DNA from: Pirellulales bacterium
GTDB lineage: Bacteria; Planctomycetota; Planctomycetia; Pirellulales; JACPPG01
DNA length: 46,359 nucleotides
Reading direction: 5' to 3'
Assembly (NCBI GenBank): GCA_035546535.1
Contig: DASZWQ010000109.1
Location: forward strand, 1-46,359
Shown: positions 19,621-28,439 of the stretch, piece by piece
Layout of the letters: the number at the start of each line of letters is the position of its first letter
Numbering within the stretch: the first letter of the stretch is position 1
Notes under the pieces: model-generated
Seen by the model: the letters and a program-made list of their open reading frames with translations, nothing else
Database searches by the model: none
What the model was told of the DNA's origin: nothing
Position numbers and translations under genes: made by a program

Positions 19621-19651
19621 TTTCGGCGGTTCGGATGTCCACCCGCCGAAA
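19621..19651. terminator. Hairpin between the P450 and HemX-like genes
   Basis: Perfect 9-bp stem, TTTCGGCGG at 19621-19629 and CCGCCGAAA at 19643-19651, with a 13-nt loop, in the 130-bp spacer (19561-19690) downstream of the P450 stop on the minus strand. No T-run follows, so a rho-independent role is uncertain. Confidence 0.35.
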
Positions 19652-19690
19652 GTGGCTTCGCGGCATGTTTTTGCGGCGAAAAAAGTGTAC

Positions 19691-21091
19691 CTAAGCCCTC
19701 TGCGGCTGAGGACTTCGGGAGGCGACTGCTGGTCGCTCGGCGGTGCCTGTCTCGCGAGGCGCTAGCGTCAGTCGCACCGGGCCGGCCGGGTGCAGCGACA
19801 CTTGCGCGACCGGGGTCGGCTCTCCCTGCCCGGGGGCCAGCGACAGCCGATACTTTTGCAAAATCGTGGCGACGATCAGTGTGGCTTCGATCATCGCCAT
19901 GGCCCGGCCGATGCACGCCCGCGGCCCGGCGCCAAACGGCACGAAGGCGCCCGGCGGTAGCCGCTCTTCACCCCCGTCCGCGAAACGTGCGGGGAGGAAT
20001 TCCTCCGGCGCCGGGAACCAGCGCGGATCGTGATAGATGGCGTACAGGAGCAGATGGATCTGGCTCCCCGGCGGGATCCGGTAGCCGCCGATTTCGACCT
20101 CTTCGACCGCTTCGCGCGCGGTGAAGTACACGGCCGGGTAGAGGCGCATCGCTTCCTTGATCGCGCAATCGACAGCCGCCAGGCGCGGCACATCGGCTGC
20201 CGTGGCGAGTCGATCGCCGAGCACATCGCGCACAGCCGTTGCGGTTTGCTCTTGAACCTGCGGGTGGCGCGCGAGCAAGTACAGCGTCCAGACGAGTGTG
20301 GTGGCCGTGGTCTCGTGCCCCGCCAGAAGCAGCGTCATGGCCTCGTCGCGCACTTGCTGATGGCTCATCCCCCGGCCGTCTCCTTCGTGATCGACCGACA
20401 AGAGGAGCATCGACAACAGATCGCCGCGATCTTCGCCCGTCGCGCGATGCTGGCGAATGATATCGTCGAGCAGATGGTTCATGTATCGGATCGCCGCCCG
20501 CATGCGTCGCTTCGAGGCCAGCGGCATCCAGTCGGGCATCGGCACCAGCCGGCCAAACTCGATGAGCGCGGCATCTTGCAAGTCTTGCACCGCGTCGCGA
20601 ATGCCGGCGTGATCGTCGGCGGTAAAACCGAACAGCGTCTTGCAAACGACGTCGAGCGTCGCGCGATGCATCTGGTCGACGACGTCGATTTCGGACCGCG
20701 TCTGCCAGCGCGCAACCATTTCGCTGGCCAGCTGCGACATGACCGCGGCGTACCCTTCGACGCGGCGCGGCTGAAAAGCTTGCTGCACCAACCGCCGCTG
20801 GCGGACCCACAGATCGCCTTCGCTTAACAAGAGTCCCTCGCCGTCCCACCGGCCAAACACTTCTTTCAGCCGGCGCGGCTTGTGCAGCTTTTTCGCCTGC
20901 TTCACGAGAACTTCCTGGACCCGGTCAGGATGAATGAACTGAAAAAACCGCACCGGCCCGATGCGGAAATAGGCGGCGTCGCCGTAGCGCCGCGCCAAGT
21001 CCATGCTGAAACCAAACACGTCGCGCTGCATCGCGCGGGCTAAGTGGAAACCGAATAGCGATCGCGGGCCGGGAGGATGAGTCGTCGTCAT
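19691..21091 (-). CDS. Cytochrome P450 monooxygenase
   Basis: 466 residues; ATG 21091 with AAGGTG upstream. Haem-thiolate mono-oxygenase: the I-helix oxygen-activation motif AGHETTATT (about residue 260), the K-helix EAMRLYP with its ExxR-type pair (Glu and Arg separated by two residues), and the haem-binding FVPFGAGPRACIGRA with proximal Cys at about 393. No signal or TM anchor, so soluble. The overall sequence (PGPRSLFGFHLARAMQRDVFGF..., HPDRVQEVLVKQAKKLHK) resembles the CYP102/CYP110-like group of fatty-acid or terpenoid hydroxylases, but no reductase domain is fused. It is the last gene after TetR and SRPBCC on the same strand; a fatty-acyl substrate is plausible but unproven. Confidence 0.95.
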   Translation of the reverse strand: MTTTHPPGPRSLFGFHLARAMQRDVFGFSMDLARRYGDAAYFRIGPVRFFQFIHPDRVQEVLVKQAKKLHKPRRLKEVFGRWDGEGLLLSEGDLWVRQRRLVQQAFQPRRVEGYAAVMSQLASEMVARWQTRSEIDVVDQMHRATLDVVCKTLFGFTADDHAGIRDAVQDLQDAALIEFGRLVPMPDWMPLASKRRMRAAIRYMNHLLDDIIRQHRATGEDRGDLLSMLLLSVDHEGDGRGMSHQQVRDEAMTLLLAGHETTATTLVWTLYLLARHPQVQEQTATAVRDVLGDRLATAADVPRLAAVDCAIKEAMRLYPAVYFTAREAVEEVEIGGYRIPPGSQIHLLLYAIYHDPRWFPAPEEFLPARFADGGEERLPPGAFVPFGAGPRACIGRAMAMIEATLIVATILQKYRLSLAPGQGEPTPVAQVSLHPAGPVRLTLAPRETGTAERPAVASRSPQPQRA

Positions 21092-21120
21092 GGGATCACC
21101 TTAAAACGGTTTGAGCTACC

Positions 21121-21185
21121 AGCCCGAAGCCCCAGCGAGGGTGATGGCCGCAAGAGATTTCAGTCCCTTGCTGGCGCTTCGGGCT
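21121..21185. repeat. Inverted-repeat element (AGCCCGAAGC family), copy 1
   Basis: Arms at 21121-21140 (AGCCCGAAGCCCCAGCGAGG) and 21166-21185 match in 18 of 20 positions and enclose 25 bp. It lies between the SRPBCC and P450 genes. A second copy is at 36881-37005. Confidence 0.85.
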
Positions 21186-21208
21186 AGTGTGGTGACGGGC
21201 TATGGCAC

Positions 21209-21664
21209 TCACTTGTTCTGCGGGTCCTTATGAGGAGACGGACGGGCTAGTTTTTCGCAACGGTCGCGCAGGCCGGCATTTTCCGTGGCCATCGCCTTTT
21301 GTGCTCCGCCACGTACCAAAGGACCCAAAACGAGGGCCGGCCAGCCCGAGATTTCCAACTGCAGAAGGCTCGTGCATCCGCTCGTGGCGGGAATGACTTC
21401 ATGCGTCGCGGTCATGTCCATGCCGCTGATGCGAGTTTGCCAGGTGAAGCGACGGCCTGCTTCCAGCGCGGTAACAGTCCAAATCGCTTCACGAAATTGC
21501 GGCTGCTTGACGCGCGCCTGGCTGCCCACGCGGAATGGCCCGCTGTCGATGCGTTCGACGCGCTGCATCGTCGGCGTCCATTCAGGCCAGCGCTCGACGT
21601 CGATCGTGACCGCCCATACCACCTCCCAGGGAGCCGCGATCGCGAGCGAATGTTCCAGGTGCAT
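21209..21664 (-). CDS. SRPBCC-family (START/polyketide-cyclase-like) protein
   Basis: 151 residues; ATG 21664 preceded by GAGAGGAA. MHLEHSLAIAAPWEVVWAVTIDVERWPEWTPTMQRVERIDSGPFRVGSQARVKQP is the classic opening of the SRPBCC hydrophobic-cavity fold, followed by FTWQTRISGMDMTATHEVIP and a final helix. Such proteins bind hydrophobic ligands such as lipids or aromatic compounds, and many have no catalytic residue. Coupled position: 51 bp downstream of the TetR regulator and 117 bp upstream of the P450, all on the minus strand. The ligand is unknown; the P450 next to it suggests a related hydrophobic substrate. The C-terminal ~25 residues are polar and less conserved in character. Confidence 0.85.
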   Translation of the reverse strand: MHLEHSLAIAAPWEVVWAVTIDVERWPEWTPTMQRVERIDSGPFRVGSQARVKQPQFREAIWTVTALEAGRRFTWQTRISGMDMTATHEVIPATSGCTSLLQLEISGWPALVLGPLVRGGAQKAMATENAGLRDRCEKLARPSPHKDPQNK

Positions 21665-21715
21665 TGTCGTTCCTCTCGACCCTTGTGGGCTGGGTTTCCT
21701 AATCCCTCGGTCGCG

Positions 21716-22477
21716 TCATTTAGGATCACGCTTTTTGGTCGCGCTCTTACGGCGTTGGGGCGTCGTCTGTTTCTCAGCTTTTGCCGGCGGGGTTCGAACG
21801 GGGGTTGCGCGGCGACCGTTCTTGCGTGCCGGATGGGCAGCGTGGTTCGCCGCGGGGCTTTCGCACGTCAACCCGGCGGTGCAAAACGCCACCCATTCGT
21901 CGATGAGCTGCGCCACCGGCAAGGGCTCGATCTGGCCGCTGGCCGTCACTTCGCGATCGGTGCGCTTGGCCATCGTGAAGAGCATCGCCCCCCAGGTGAA
22001 CTGCACGCGGGTCCAACCCTCGCGATCGCCGATCTCCTGCGGCACGGCCTTGCGCAGCGCGGCGCCGAAGCGCCAGACCAGCTCCACGAACAGCGAATAG
22101 AAGAACATCCGCAGCTTTTCGTCGGGCGTGACGTCGATGTGGGCCAAGAGCCAGCCCAGGTGCGGCTGCTCGTCGACCAGCTCGAACACCGGCGCCACGA
22201 AAGCCCGCAGAATGTCGGGCAGTTGCGGCGCGCCGCCGGCGGCCGCTTCGACTTCGTCCAGCCGGCGCAAGCGCTCGGCGTTCATCGGCAGCACACGGCG
22301 CTTGATCACGGCGCGGACCAGCTCTTCGCGGTTGCCGAAGTGGTAGTGGACCGCCGCCAGGTTGACCTTGGCCTCGTCGACCAGGGCGCGAATGCCGACC
22401 GCGTCGATCCCGCGGGCCGCGAACAGCCGTTCGGCCGTGTCCAGGATATGGGTGCGGGTATCGGAAGGCGTGGGCAT
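21716..22477 (-). CDS. TetR-family transcriptional regulator, PsrA-like
   Basis: 253 residues from ATG 22477 (MPTPSDTRTH); an upstream in-frame Met would add 19 residues that look non-coding. Helix-turn-helix in residues about 6-55: THILDTAERLFAARGIDAVGIRALVDEAKVNLAAVHYHFGNREELVRAV, with the VNLAAVxYHFG form shared by PsrA. The ligand domain ends with FTWGAMLFTMAKRTD, like the PsrA 'FMLGAAAFSMS' segment. PsrA represses fatty-acid genes and is released by long-chain acyl ligands. The last 35 residues are Lys/Arg/Pro-rich (KNGRRATPVRTPPAKAEK...), an unusual basic extension. The SRPBCC gene starts 51 bp downstream. Probable own operator at 22532-22553. Confidence 0.88.
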   Translation of the reverse strand: MPTPSDTRTHILDTAERLFAARGIDAVGIRALVDEAKVNLAAVHYHFGNREELVRAVIKRRVLPMNAERLRRLDEVEAAAGGAPQLPDILRAFVAPVFELVDEQPHLGWLLAHIDVTPDEKLRMFFYSLFVELVWRFGAALRKAVPQEIGDREGWTRVQFTWGAMLFTMAKRTDREVTASGQIEPLPVAQLIDEWVAFCTAGLTCESPAANHAAHPARKNGRRATPVRTPPAKAEKQTTPQRRKSATKKRDPK

Positions 22478-22531
22478 GGGTTCCGCGGGCAACCTGGAAA
22501 AAAAGGTCCTTGCGGATGGGCCGCGTCCAAC

Positions 22532-22553
22532 CATTCAAACGTTCGTTTGAATG
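22532..22553. promoter_or_regulatory. Perfect palindrome, probable TetR/PsrA-type operator
   Basis: Arms CATTCAAACG (22532-22541) and CGTTTGAATG (22544-22553) are perfectly complementary around a TT centre. The core CAAAC-N4-GTTTG equals the consensus reported for PsrA operators, [GC]AAAC-N2-4-GTTT[GC]. It lies between the minus-strand TetR gene (start 22477) and the plus-strand thioesterase gene (start 22716), the right place for autoregulation and for divergent control. Confidence 0.75.
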
Positions 22554-22715
22554 CATGATACGAGGGACGCTCGCCAGAGACAAGGGCGCCAACCGGGCGT
22601 AGCTGAGAACAGACCGCGCGGCGCCGAGAGCAGGCCGCGCCGCTCGCCGCCGCAACGGCGCTTCGTTACAACGGGATTCGCGTGTCACGCCTCGAAGTAC
22701 CAGCGAAGGATCTGC

Positions 22716-23171
22716 ATGCCCGCCATCTTCGAACATCCGCTCGTCGTCACGTCCGAGCACATCGATCGACTAGGTCACGTGAACAACCTGGAATACCTGC
22801 GCTGGGCGCTCGCGGCGGCACTTGCGCATTCGGCCGCCCAAGGATGGCCGGCGGAAAAGTACGAGCAGTTGGGAGCCGGCTTTGTCGTCCGCTCGCACGA
22901 AATCAAGTACCTGCAATCCGCTTTCGCCGGTGATGAAGTGGTGGTGCGCACCTGGGTCGCGGATTTTCGCCGCCTTTCCTGCCTGCGGCGCTACAAGATC
23001 ATCCGCCGCCAGGACGAAGCCGTGCTGGCTACCGCGGCCACGGAATGGGCGTTCGTGAAGCTCGATTCGTTTTCGCTGGCGCGCATTCCGCCCGAGGTCG
23101 CCACGGCTTTTGAAATCGTGCGCGATGAAGAGGATGCACCACGGAGGCACGGAGGCACGGAGAAGAATTGA
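22716..23171 (+). CDS. Acyl-CoA thioesterase (4HBT hot-dog fold)
   Basis: 151 residues from ATG 22716 (GAAGGA upstream). HPLVVTSEHIDRLGHVNNLEYLRW is the hot-dog thioesterase motif, with the catalytic Asp in 'DRLGHVNN'. Then GFVVRSHEIKYLQSAFAGDEVVVRTWV and RRYKIIRRQDEAVLATAATEWAFVKLDS complete the fold, as in FadM/YbgC-type acyl-CoA thioesterases. It hydrolyses acyl-CoA thioesters; chain length not predictable. The last 11 residues (APRRHGGTEKN) are encoded by an inserted inverted-repeat element at 23137-23296, which also provides the stop. Divergent from the TetR gene across the palindromic operator, so likely under its control. Confidence 0.88.
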   Translation: MPAIFEHPLVVTSEHIDRLGHVNNLEYLRWALAAALAHSAAQGWPAEKYEQLGAGFVVRSHEIKYLQSAFAGDEVVVRTWVADFRRLSCLRRYKIIRRQDEAVLATAATEWAFVKLDSFSLARIPPEVATAFEIVRDEEDAPRRHGGTEKN

Positions 23172-23296
23172 TGAATGCAGAATGAAATGATGAATGAAAT
23201 GACGAACGCGGGCGGAGGTCCCATGGCAGCCGCCTAAAGCCGTCATCCTGCATTCGTCATTTCGTATTTCCTCCGTGCCTCCGTGTCTCCGTGGTG
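23137..23296. repeat. 160-bp inverted-repeat element (CTCCGTG family) at the 3' end of the thioesterase gene
   Basis: Terminal arms 23137-23162 and 23271-23296 (26 bp each, 25 matching) contain CACGGAGG repeats. The interior has further complementarity (aatgacgaa near 23205 against ttcgtcatt near 23253) so a long hairpin can form. Such CTCCGTGTCTCCGTG elements are widespread extragenic repeats. It supplies the thioesterase C-terminus and lies 2 bp from the MFS stop, between convergent genes, where it may serve as a bidirectional terminator. Confidence 0.85.
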
Positions 23297-23298
23297 AG

Positions 23299-24522
23299 TT
23301 ACCTGCCTTTCTCTTTCGCTGGTGTTTTCACGCCAAGCAAGAGCGCCGCAGCAAGCATGGCCAGTGCGGCGCCGGTGCTGAAGGCCGTTAGCGCCCCGTA
23401 GTCTTTGTACAAGTAACCGAACAGCACGCTGGCCGGCATGGCCGCGACGCCGATCGCGAAGTTGTACCAGCCGTAGGCCAGTCCTTTGCGCTCGCCGGGC
23501 ACCAGCTCGGCGACCAGCGTTTTCTCAGGCGGCTCGGTCAGCGCGTAAAACAGGGCGTACGACATGAACAGGGCCCAGGCGTGCCAGGCCTCGGTCGCCA
23601 GCGCGAATCCGAAATAGACAGCCGCATAGGCGGCCCAGCCGGCAACGATCAGGCGCCGTGCGCCCAAGCGCTCGACCAGCCGGCCGACGATCATGTTGCC
23701 GGCGCTTTTGGCGACGTGGAACGTAAACCACATGATCGGCAGCAGCTCTTCGCGCACGCCGAGCTGCCCGGCACGCGACAGCAAAAACAGATCGCTCGAA
23801 TTCCCCAGCGTGAAGACGGCCAGCGAAACGAGGTACAGCCGAAAGTTGCCGCTCAACGGCGCCAGCGACCAGATAAACGGCTGCGCTGTACCGGCGGCGT
23901 GCTTGGGCTCGCGGAGGCCAAAAACCAGAATCGCCACCACGATCAGGCCGGGGATGATCGTCAGCAGAAAGAGTGTCTGCAAGTGATCGGGCCACCACCA
24001 TAAAAACAGCGTCGCCAGCACCGGCCCGATCGCCGCCCCCAAGTGATCCATCGCCCGATGAAAGCCAAAGGCCCAACCTCGCTGCGCTGGCGGAGTGCTT
24101 TCAGCGATGACCGCATCACGGGCGCTGGTGCGGATGCCTTTGCCCAGCCGGTCGCCGACGCGGCAGGCCAGCACTTGCCACGGCAGCACGACCAGGCCCA
24201 ACAGCGGTCGCGCGGCAGCGGCCATCGAGTAGCCGGCGACGATCCAACTTTTACGCCGGCCGGTACGATCGGACCAACTACCGGCAAAGAGCTTCAAGAT
24301 GCTGGAGATGGCTTCGGCGATCCCCTCGATTACGCCGATCGCCAGCGCCACTTGCTCGTAGCTGGCAGCCATGATGCCACGCAGCAAATCGGGGAGCAGC
24401 GGATAAATCATCTCGCTGGCAATGTCGTTGACCAGGCTCGTCAGGCCCAGCAGCTTGACGTTGGCGGGCAGCTTCCGCGTGTCAGCGGTTGAAGGCGTGT
24501 CGTGTTGCTCCTCGTCACTCAA
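23299..24522 (-). CDS. MFS transporter
   Basis: 407 residues with about twelve hydrophobic segments and the MFS intracellular motif GSWSDRTGRRKSWIVAGYS (DRxGRR) after helix 2, plus GDRLGKGIRTSARDAVIAES, which recalls the 'RxGKGIRTxxRDALL' signature of a family of permeases common in planctomycetes and Proteobacteria. The second half repeats the pattern (AKSAGNMIVGRLVERLGARRLIVAG). Substrate unknown; this subgroup has been annotated both as multidrug exporter and as uncharacterised. ATG 24522 gives an N-terminal cytosolic tail of about 25 polar residues. It converges with the thioesterase, with the CTCCGTG element between. Confidence 0.88.
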   Translation of the reverse strand: MSDEEQHDTPSTADTRKLPANVKLLGLTSLVNDIASEMIYPLLPDLLRGIMAASYEQVALAIGVIEGIAEAISSILKLFAGSWSDRTGRRKSWIVAGYSMAAAARPLLGLVVLPWQVLACRVGDRLGKGIRTSARDAVIAESTPPAQRGWAFGFHRAMDHLGAAIGPVLATLFLWWWPDHLQTLFLLTIIPGLIVVAILVFGLREPKHAAGTAQPFIWSLAPLSGNFRLYLVSLAVFTLGNSSDLFLLSRAGQLGVREELLPIMWFTFHVAKSAGNMIVGRLVERLGARRLIVAGWAAYAAVYFGFALATEAWHAWALFMSYALFYALTEPPEKTLVAELVPGERKGLAYGWYNFAIGVAAMPASVLFGYLYKDYGALTAFSTGAALAMLAAALLLGVKTPAKEKGR

Positions 24523-24585
24523 GATAGATCCTTCGTTACCGCATTTTCTCCAGCAATGCGCCGGTTCGCTCGCGCGGTGTAGAAA

Positions 24586-24735
24586 CCCCTCTCCCTCTCA
24601 GGAAGAGGGTTGGGTGAGGGTCGTGGGTTTGCGAATCGAGAGCGTAAATCTGATTTTCTCGTGCGCTTGAGAGTGGAAACCGTGATTGCGAGTAAGCGCC
24701 TAACCCTCCCCCGGCCCCTCCCTGGCAGGGAGGGG
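24586..24735. repeat. Single palindromic element related to the 252-bp repeat family
   Basis: Left end CCTCTCCCTCTCAGGAAGAGG then TTGGGTGAGGGT; right end ACCCTCCCCCGGCCCCTCC then CTGGCAGGGAGGGG. Each end contains a palindrome, and the two ends are themselves inverted copies, as in the 17.9-18.6 kb units, but the interior (about 80 bp) differs. It fills most of the 265-bp spacer between the MFS gene and the glycosyltransferase gene. Confidence 0.8.
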
Positions 24736-24787
24736 AGTTTACTGAGCGCCGCCACGCCTCGCAAACGCAGCCGCAACGCCCAGTCAA

Positions 24788-25945
24788 CTAACAATGGGCC
24801 GATTCGCTCGCGCGGACGCCGATCACGGCCAGGCTGCGCCGTGCGACGTCGAACGCTGCTTGCGGATGTCCAATGGCCTTGGCGGCGGCGCGCAAGCGTG
24901 CCAGCCGGTCGGGATTGCTCAATAGATCGTTCACTTTGGCCGTGAGTGTGCAGACGTGGTTCACCTTCACACCGGCACCGCTCTCCAACAAGTAATCGCT
25001 GTTGCGGCTCTCCTGGCCAGGGATCGGATTGACGATCACCATCGGCAGGCCGCGGGCCAGGCATTCCGAGGTCGTCAAACCGCCCGGTTTCGAGACGACC
25101 AGGTCCGCGCAGCCCATCAGTTGATCGACCTCCTTGGTGAAGCCGAGAATTCTCACGCGGTGCCGATCGGTCGTGGAAATCTTCTCCAGGGCTTCTTTCA
25201 ATTCCTCGTTGCGGCCGCACACGACCACGATCTGGGCCGGCTTCTCCACGGCCAGCAAGCTGCGAAACACGGCTTCGACCGGGCCCACGCCAAAACCGCC
25301 ACACAGTTGCAGGAGCACAGGACGGTCGCCGCTCAGACCCTGTTGCGCGAGACATCGCGCGCGGTCGGCCGGTTCGGCAAAGACTGGATGAATAGGAATG
25401 CCGGTGACGTCGATATCGGCGGCCGGCACACCGAAGTGTTGCAAGTGCAGCGAGCCCTCTTCGGTGGCGCAGAAGTAGCGATCGGTCGGCTGATTGACCC
25501 ATAGCCGATGCGTGTCGAAATCGGTGCAGACCGTGACATGAGGCACGTTCAGCTTCCCGCTGGCGCGTAATTTCGAAATCAGCTCAGCCGGCAGGAAGTG
25601 GGTGTTGATCACCAGGTCCCATTGCTCATCGTGCAAGAAGCGCTCGAACGAGAGCAGGTTCAGCTTTTGTGCGGCCTGGCGCAGCTTGTCGCGCGTGCGG
25701 GGGCGGATTTCGCCGTCTCCTTCCAGCCAATCGTAGAAGTAGCCGACGAAGTGCGGAAAGTTGTTCACCAGGTCCAGGTACGCTTTGGCGTACACGCGGC
25801 GAAAGACGGCGTTCGTGAAATCGAGAACGTCGCGATTTTGAACCTCGATTTCCGGCGCGATTTGCCGCAGGGCCAGCTCGACGGCTTCAGCCGCGCGCAG
25901 GTGCCCCGCCCCGACCGAGGCCGAGAGAACGACGACGCGTGTCAT
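24788..25945 (-). CDS. MGDG-synthase/GT28-type glycosyltransferase
   Basis: 385 residues; ATG 25945 with AGGAG upstream. N-terminal MGDG_synth domain: RVVVLSASVGAGHLRAAEAVELALRQIAPEIEV (the GAGH motif for acceptor), then NTHFLPAELISKL. C-terminal GT28 sugar-nucleotide domain: GGFGVGPVEAVFRSL, VVCGRNEELKEALEK, and the UDP-sugar motif VSKPGGLTTSECLARGLPMVIVNPIPGQE. Architecture equals diacylglycerol glycosyltransferases (processive YpfP/UgtP or plant MGDG synthase), so a UDP-sugar is probably transferred to a lipid acceptor at the membrane surface. No TM segment. Not linked to an obvious operon. Confidence 0.88.
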   Translation of the reverse strand: MTRVVVLSASVGAGHLRAAEAVELALRQIAPEIEVQNRDVLDFTNAVFRRVYAKAYLDLVNNFPHFVGYFYDWLEGDGEIRPRTRDKLRQAAQKLNLLSFERFLHDEQWDLVINTHFLPAELISKLRASGKLNVPHVTVCTDFDTHRLWVNQPTDRYFCATEEGSLHLQHFGVPAADIDVTGIPIHPVFAEPADRARCLAQQGLSGDRPVLLQLCGGFGVGPVEAVFRSLLAVEKPAQIVVVCGRNEELKEALEKISTTDRHRVRILGFTKEVDQLMGCADLVVSKPGGLTTSECLARGLPMVIVNPIPGQESRNSDYLLESGAGVKVNHVCTLTAKVNDLLSNPDRLARLRAAAKAIGHPQAAFDVARRSLAVIGVRASESAHC

Positions 25946-26143
25946 GTGACGGATCTCCTGCCCGAGCTAGGAACGACGCTCACCGCAGCGCGGTTAAGTG
26001 TAACGGCGCGGCCGCGGCGCGGGAAACGAGCCGGGTCGTTGAAGACATGCTTCTCCGCCCGTGGCGGACAGGCAAGGCACGCCGAGGACCGCCGAAAACG
26101 CATTATTAGCGCGATCTGAGAGCCGCAGATTCGCGCGCCGCTG

Positions 26144-26170
26144 GGCACTTATCACTTCGCGCTCAGTGCC
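26144..26170. terminator. Weak hairpin downstream of typA
   Basis: GGCACT (26144-26149) pairs with AGTGCC (26165-26170), 15-nt loop, right after the typA stop on the minus strand. No T-run. The rest of the 231-bp spacer 25946-26176 holds nothing I can assign. Confidence 0.3.
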
Positions 26171-26176
26171 GGCGAC

Positions 26177-27991
<1,815 letters not shown>

Positions 27992-28439
27992 GGGTCTCGT
28001 CTGCCGGATAGGACCGGCTTAGGGAGCGGGACGGCCGGATGCATCAGCCGCCTGTGTGGCTGGTGTCCGGCATCAAAAAGCCATTCAGGAATGTCGCCCG
28101 GCCAGAAGGTCAGTGGCGGTCGCCAGGCGACACGGTCGGCAAACTGGCCCGCGGGGTTACGGGCGAGCCCTTCGCCATTTCATTGCGGATTGACCAAATC
28201 CGTCGGCTGCGTCACGAGCGTTACTCTCTGCCCGCAAGGCGCCTGCCTTGCGCTGGCGCGGCCGAATGTAAGAATCTTAGCAGAAAAGCTTTGCGGCGGA
28301 TAGAGCGAGTCGCCCGGCGTAAAGATGCAGGCGCGACGCCCGCACCACAAAATGCCGACGTGACACGAGTTGTGGTGCGGCCGTTCCGGCTGCGCGGTGG
28401 CATCGCCTTGCGGAATACATTAGCGGCCTTTGTGCAAGC
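27992..28439. other. Gene-free spacer between typA and the PBP2 gene
   Basis: 448 bp. Translations in all frames are Arg/Ala/Gly-rich and unlike a protein. The region must contain the typA promoter and the end of the mrdA transcript. One feature stands out: the inverted repeat at 28341-28379. Confidence 0.5.
28341..28379. repeat. 10-bp perfect inverted repeat (GCACCACAA type)
   Basis: CGCACCACAA at 28341-28350 and TTGTGGTGCG at 28370-28379, 19-nt loop. The same GCGCACCACAA word recurs at about 39400, so this is probably another dispersed hairpin element rather than a gene-specific operator. Confidence 0.6.

Noticed and set aside
21780..21800. tRNA T-arm-like ggttcgaac word
   Set aside because: Lies inside the TetR coding region and has no acceptor or anticodon arms around it.
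22551..22715. 55-codon N-terminal extension of the thioesterase
   Set aside because: Would start within the operator palindrome and is Arg/Gln/Pro-rich; the hot-dog domain begins right after ATG 22716.
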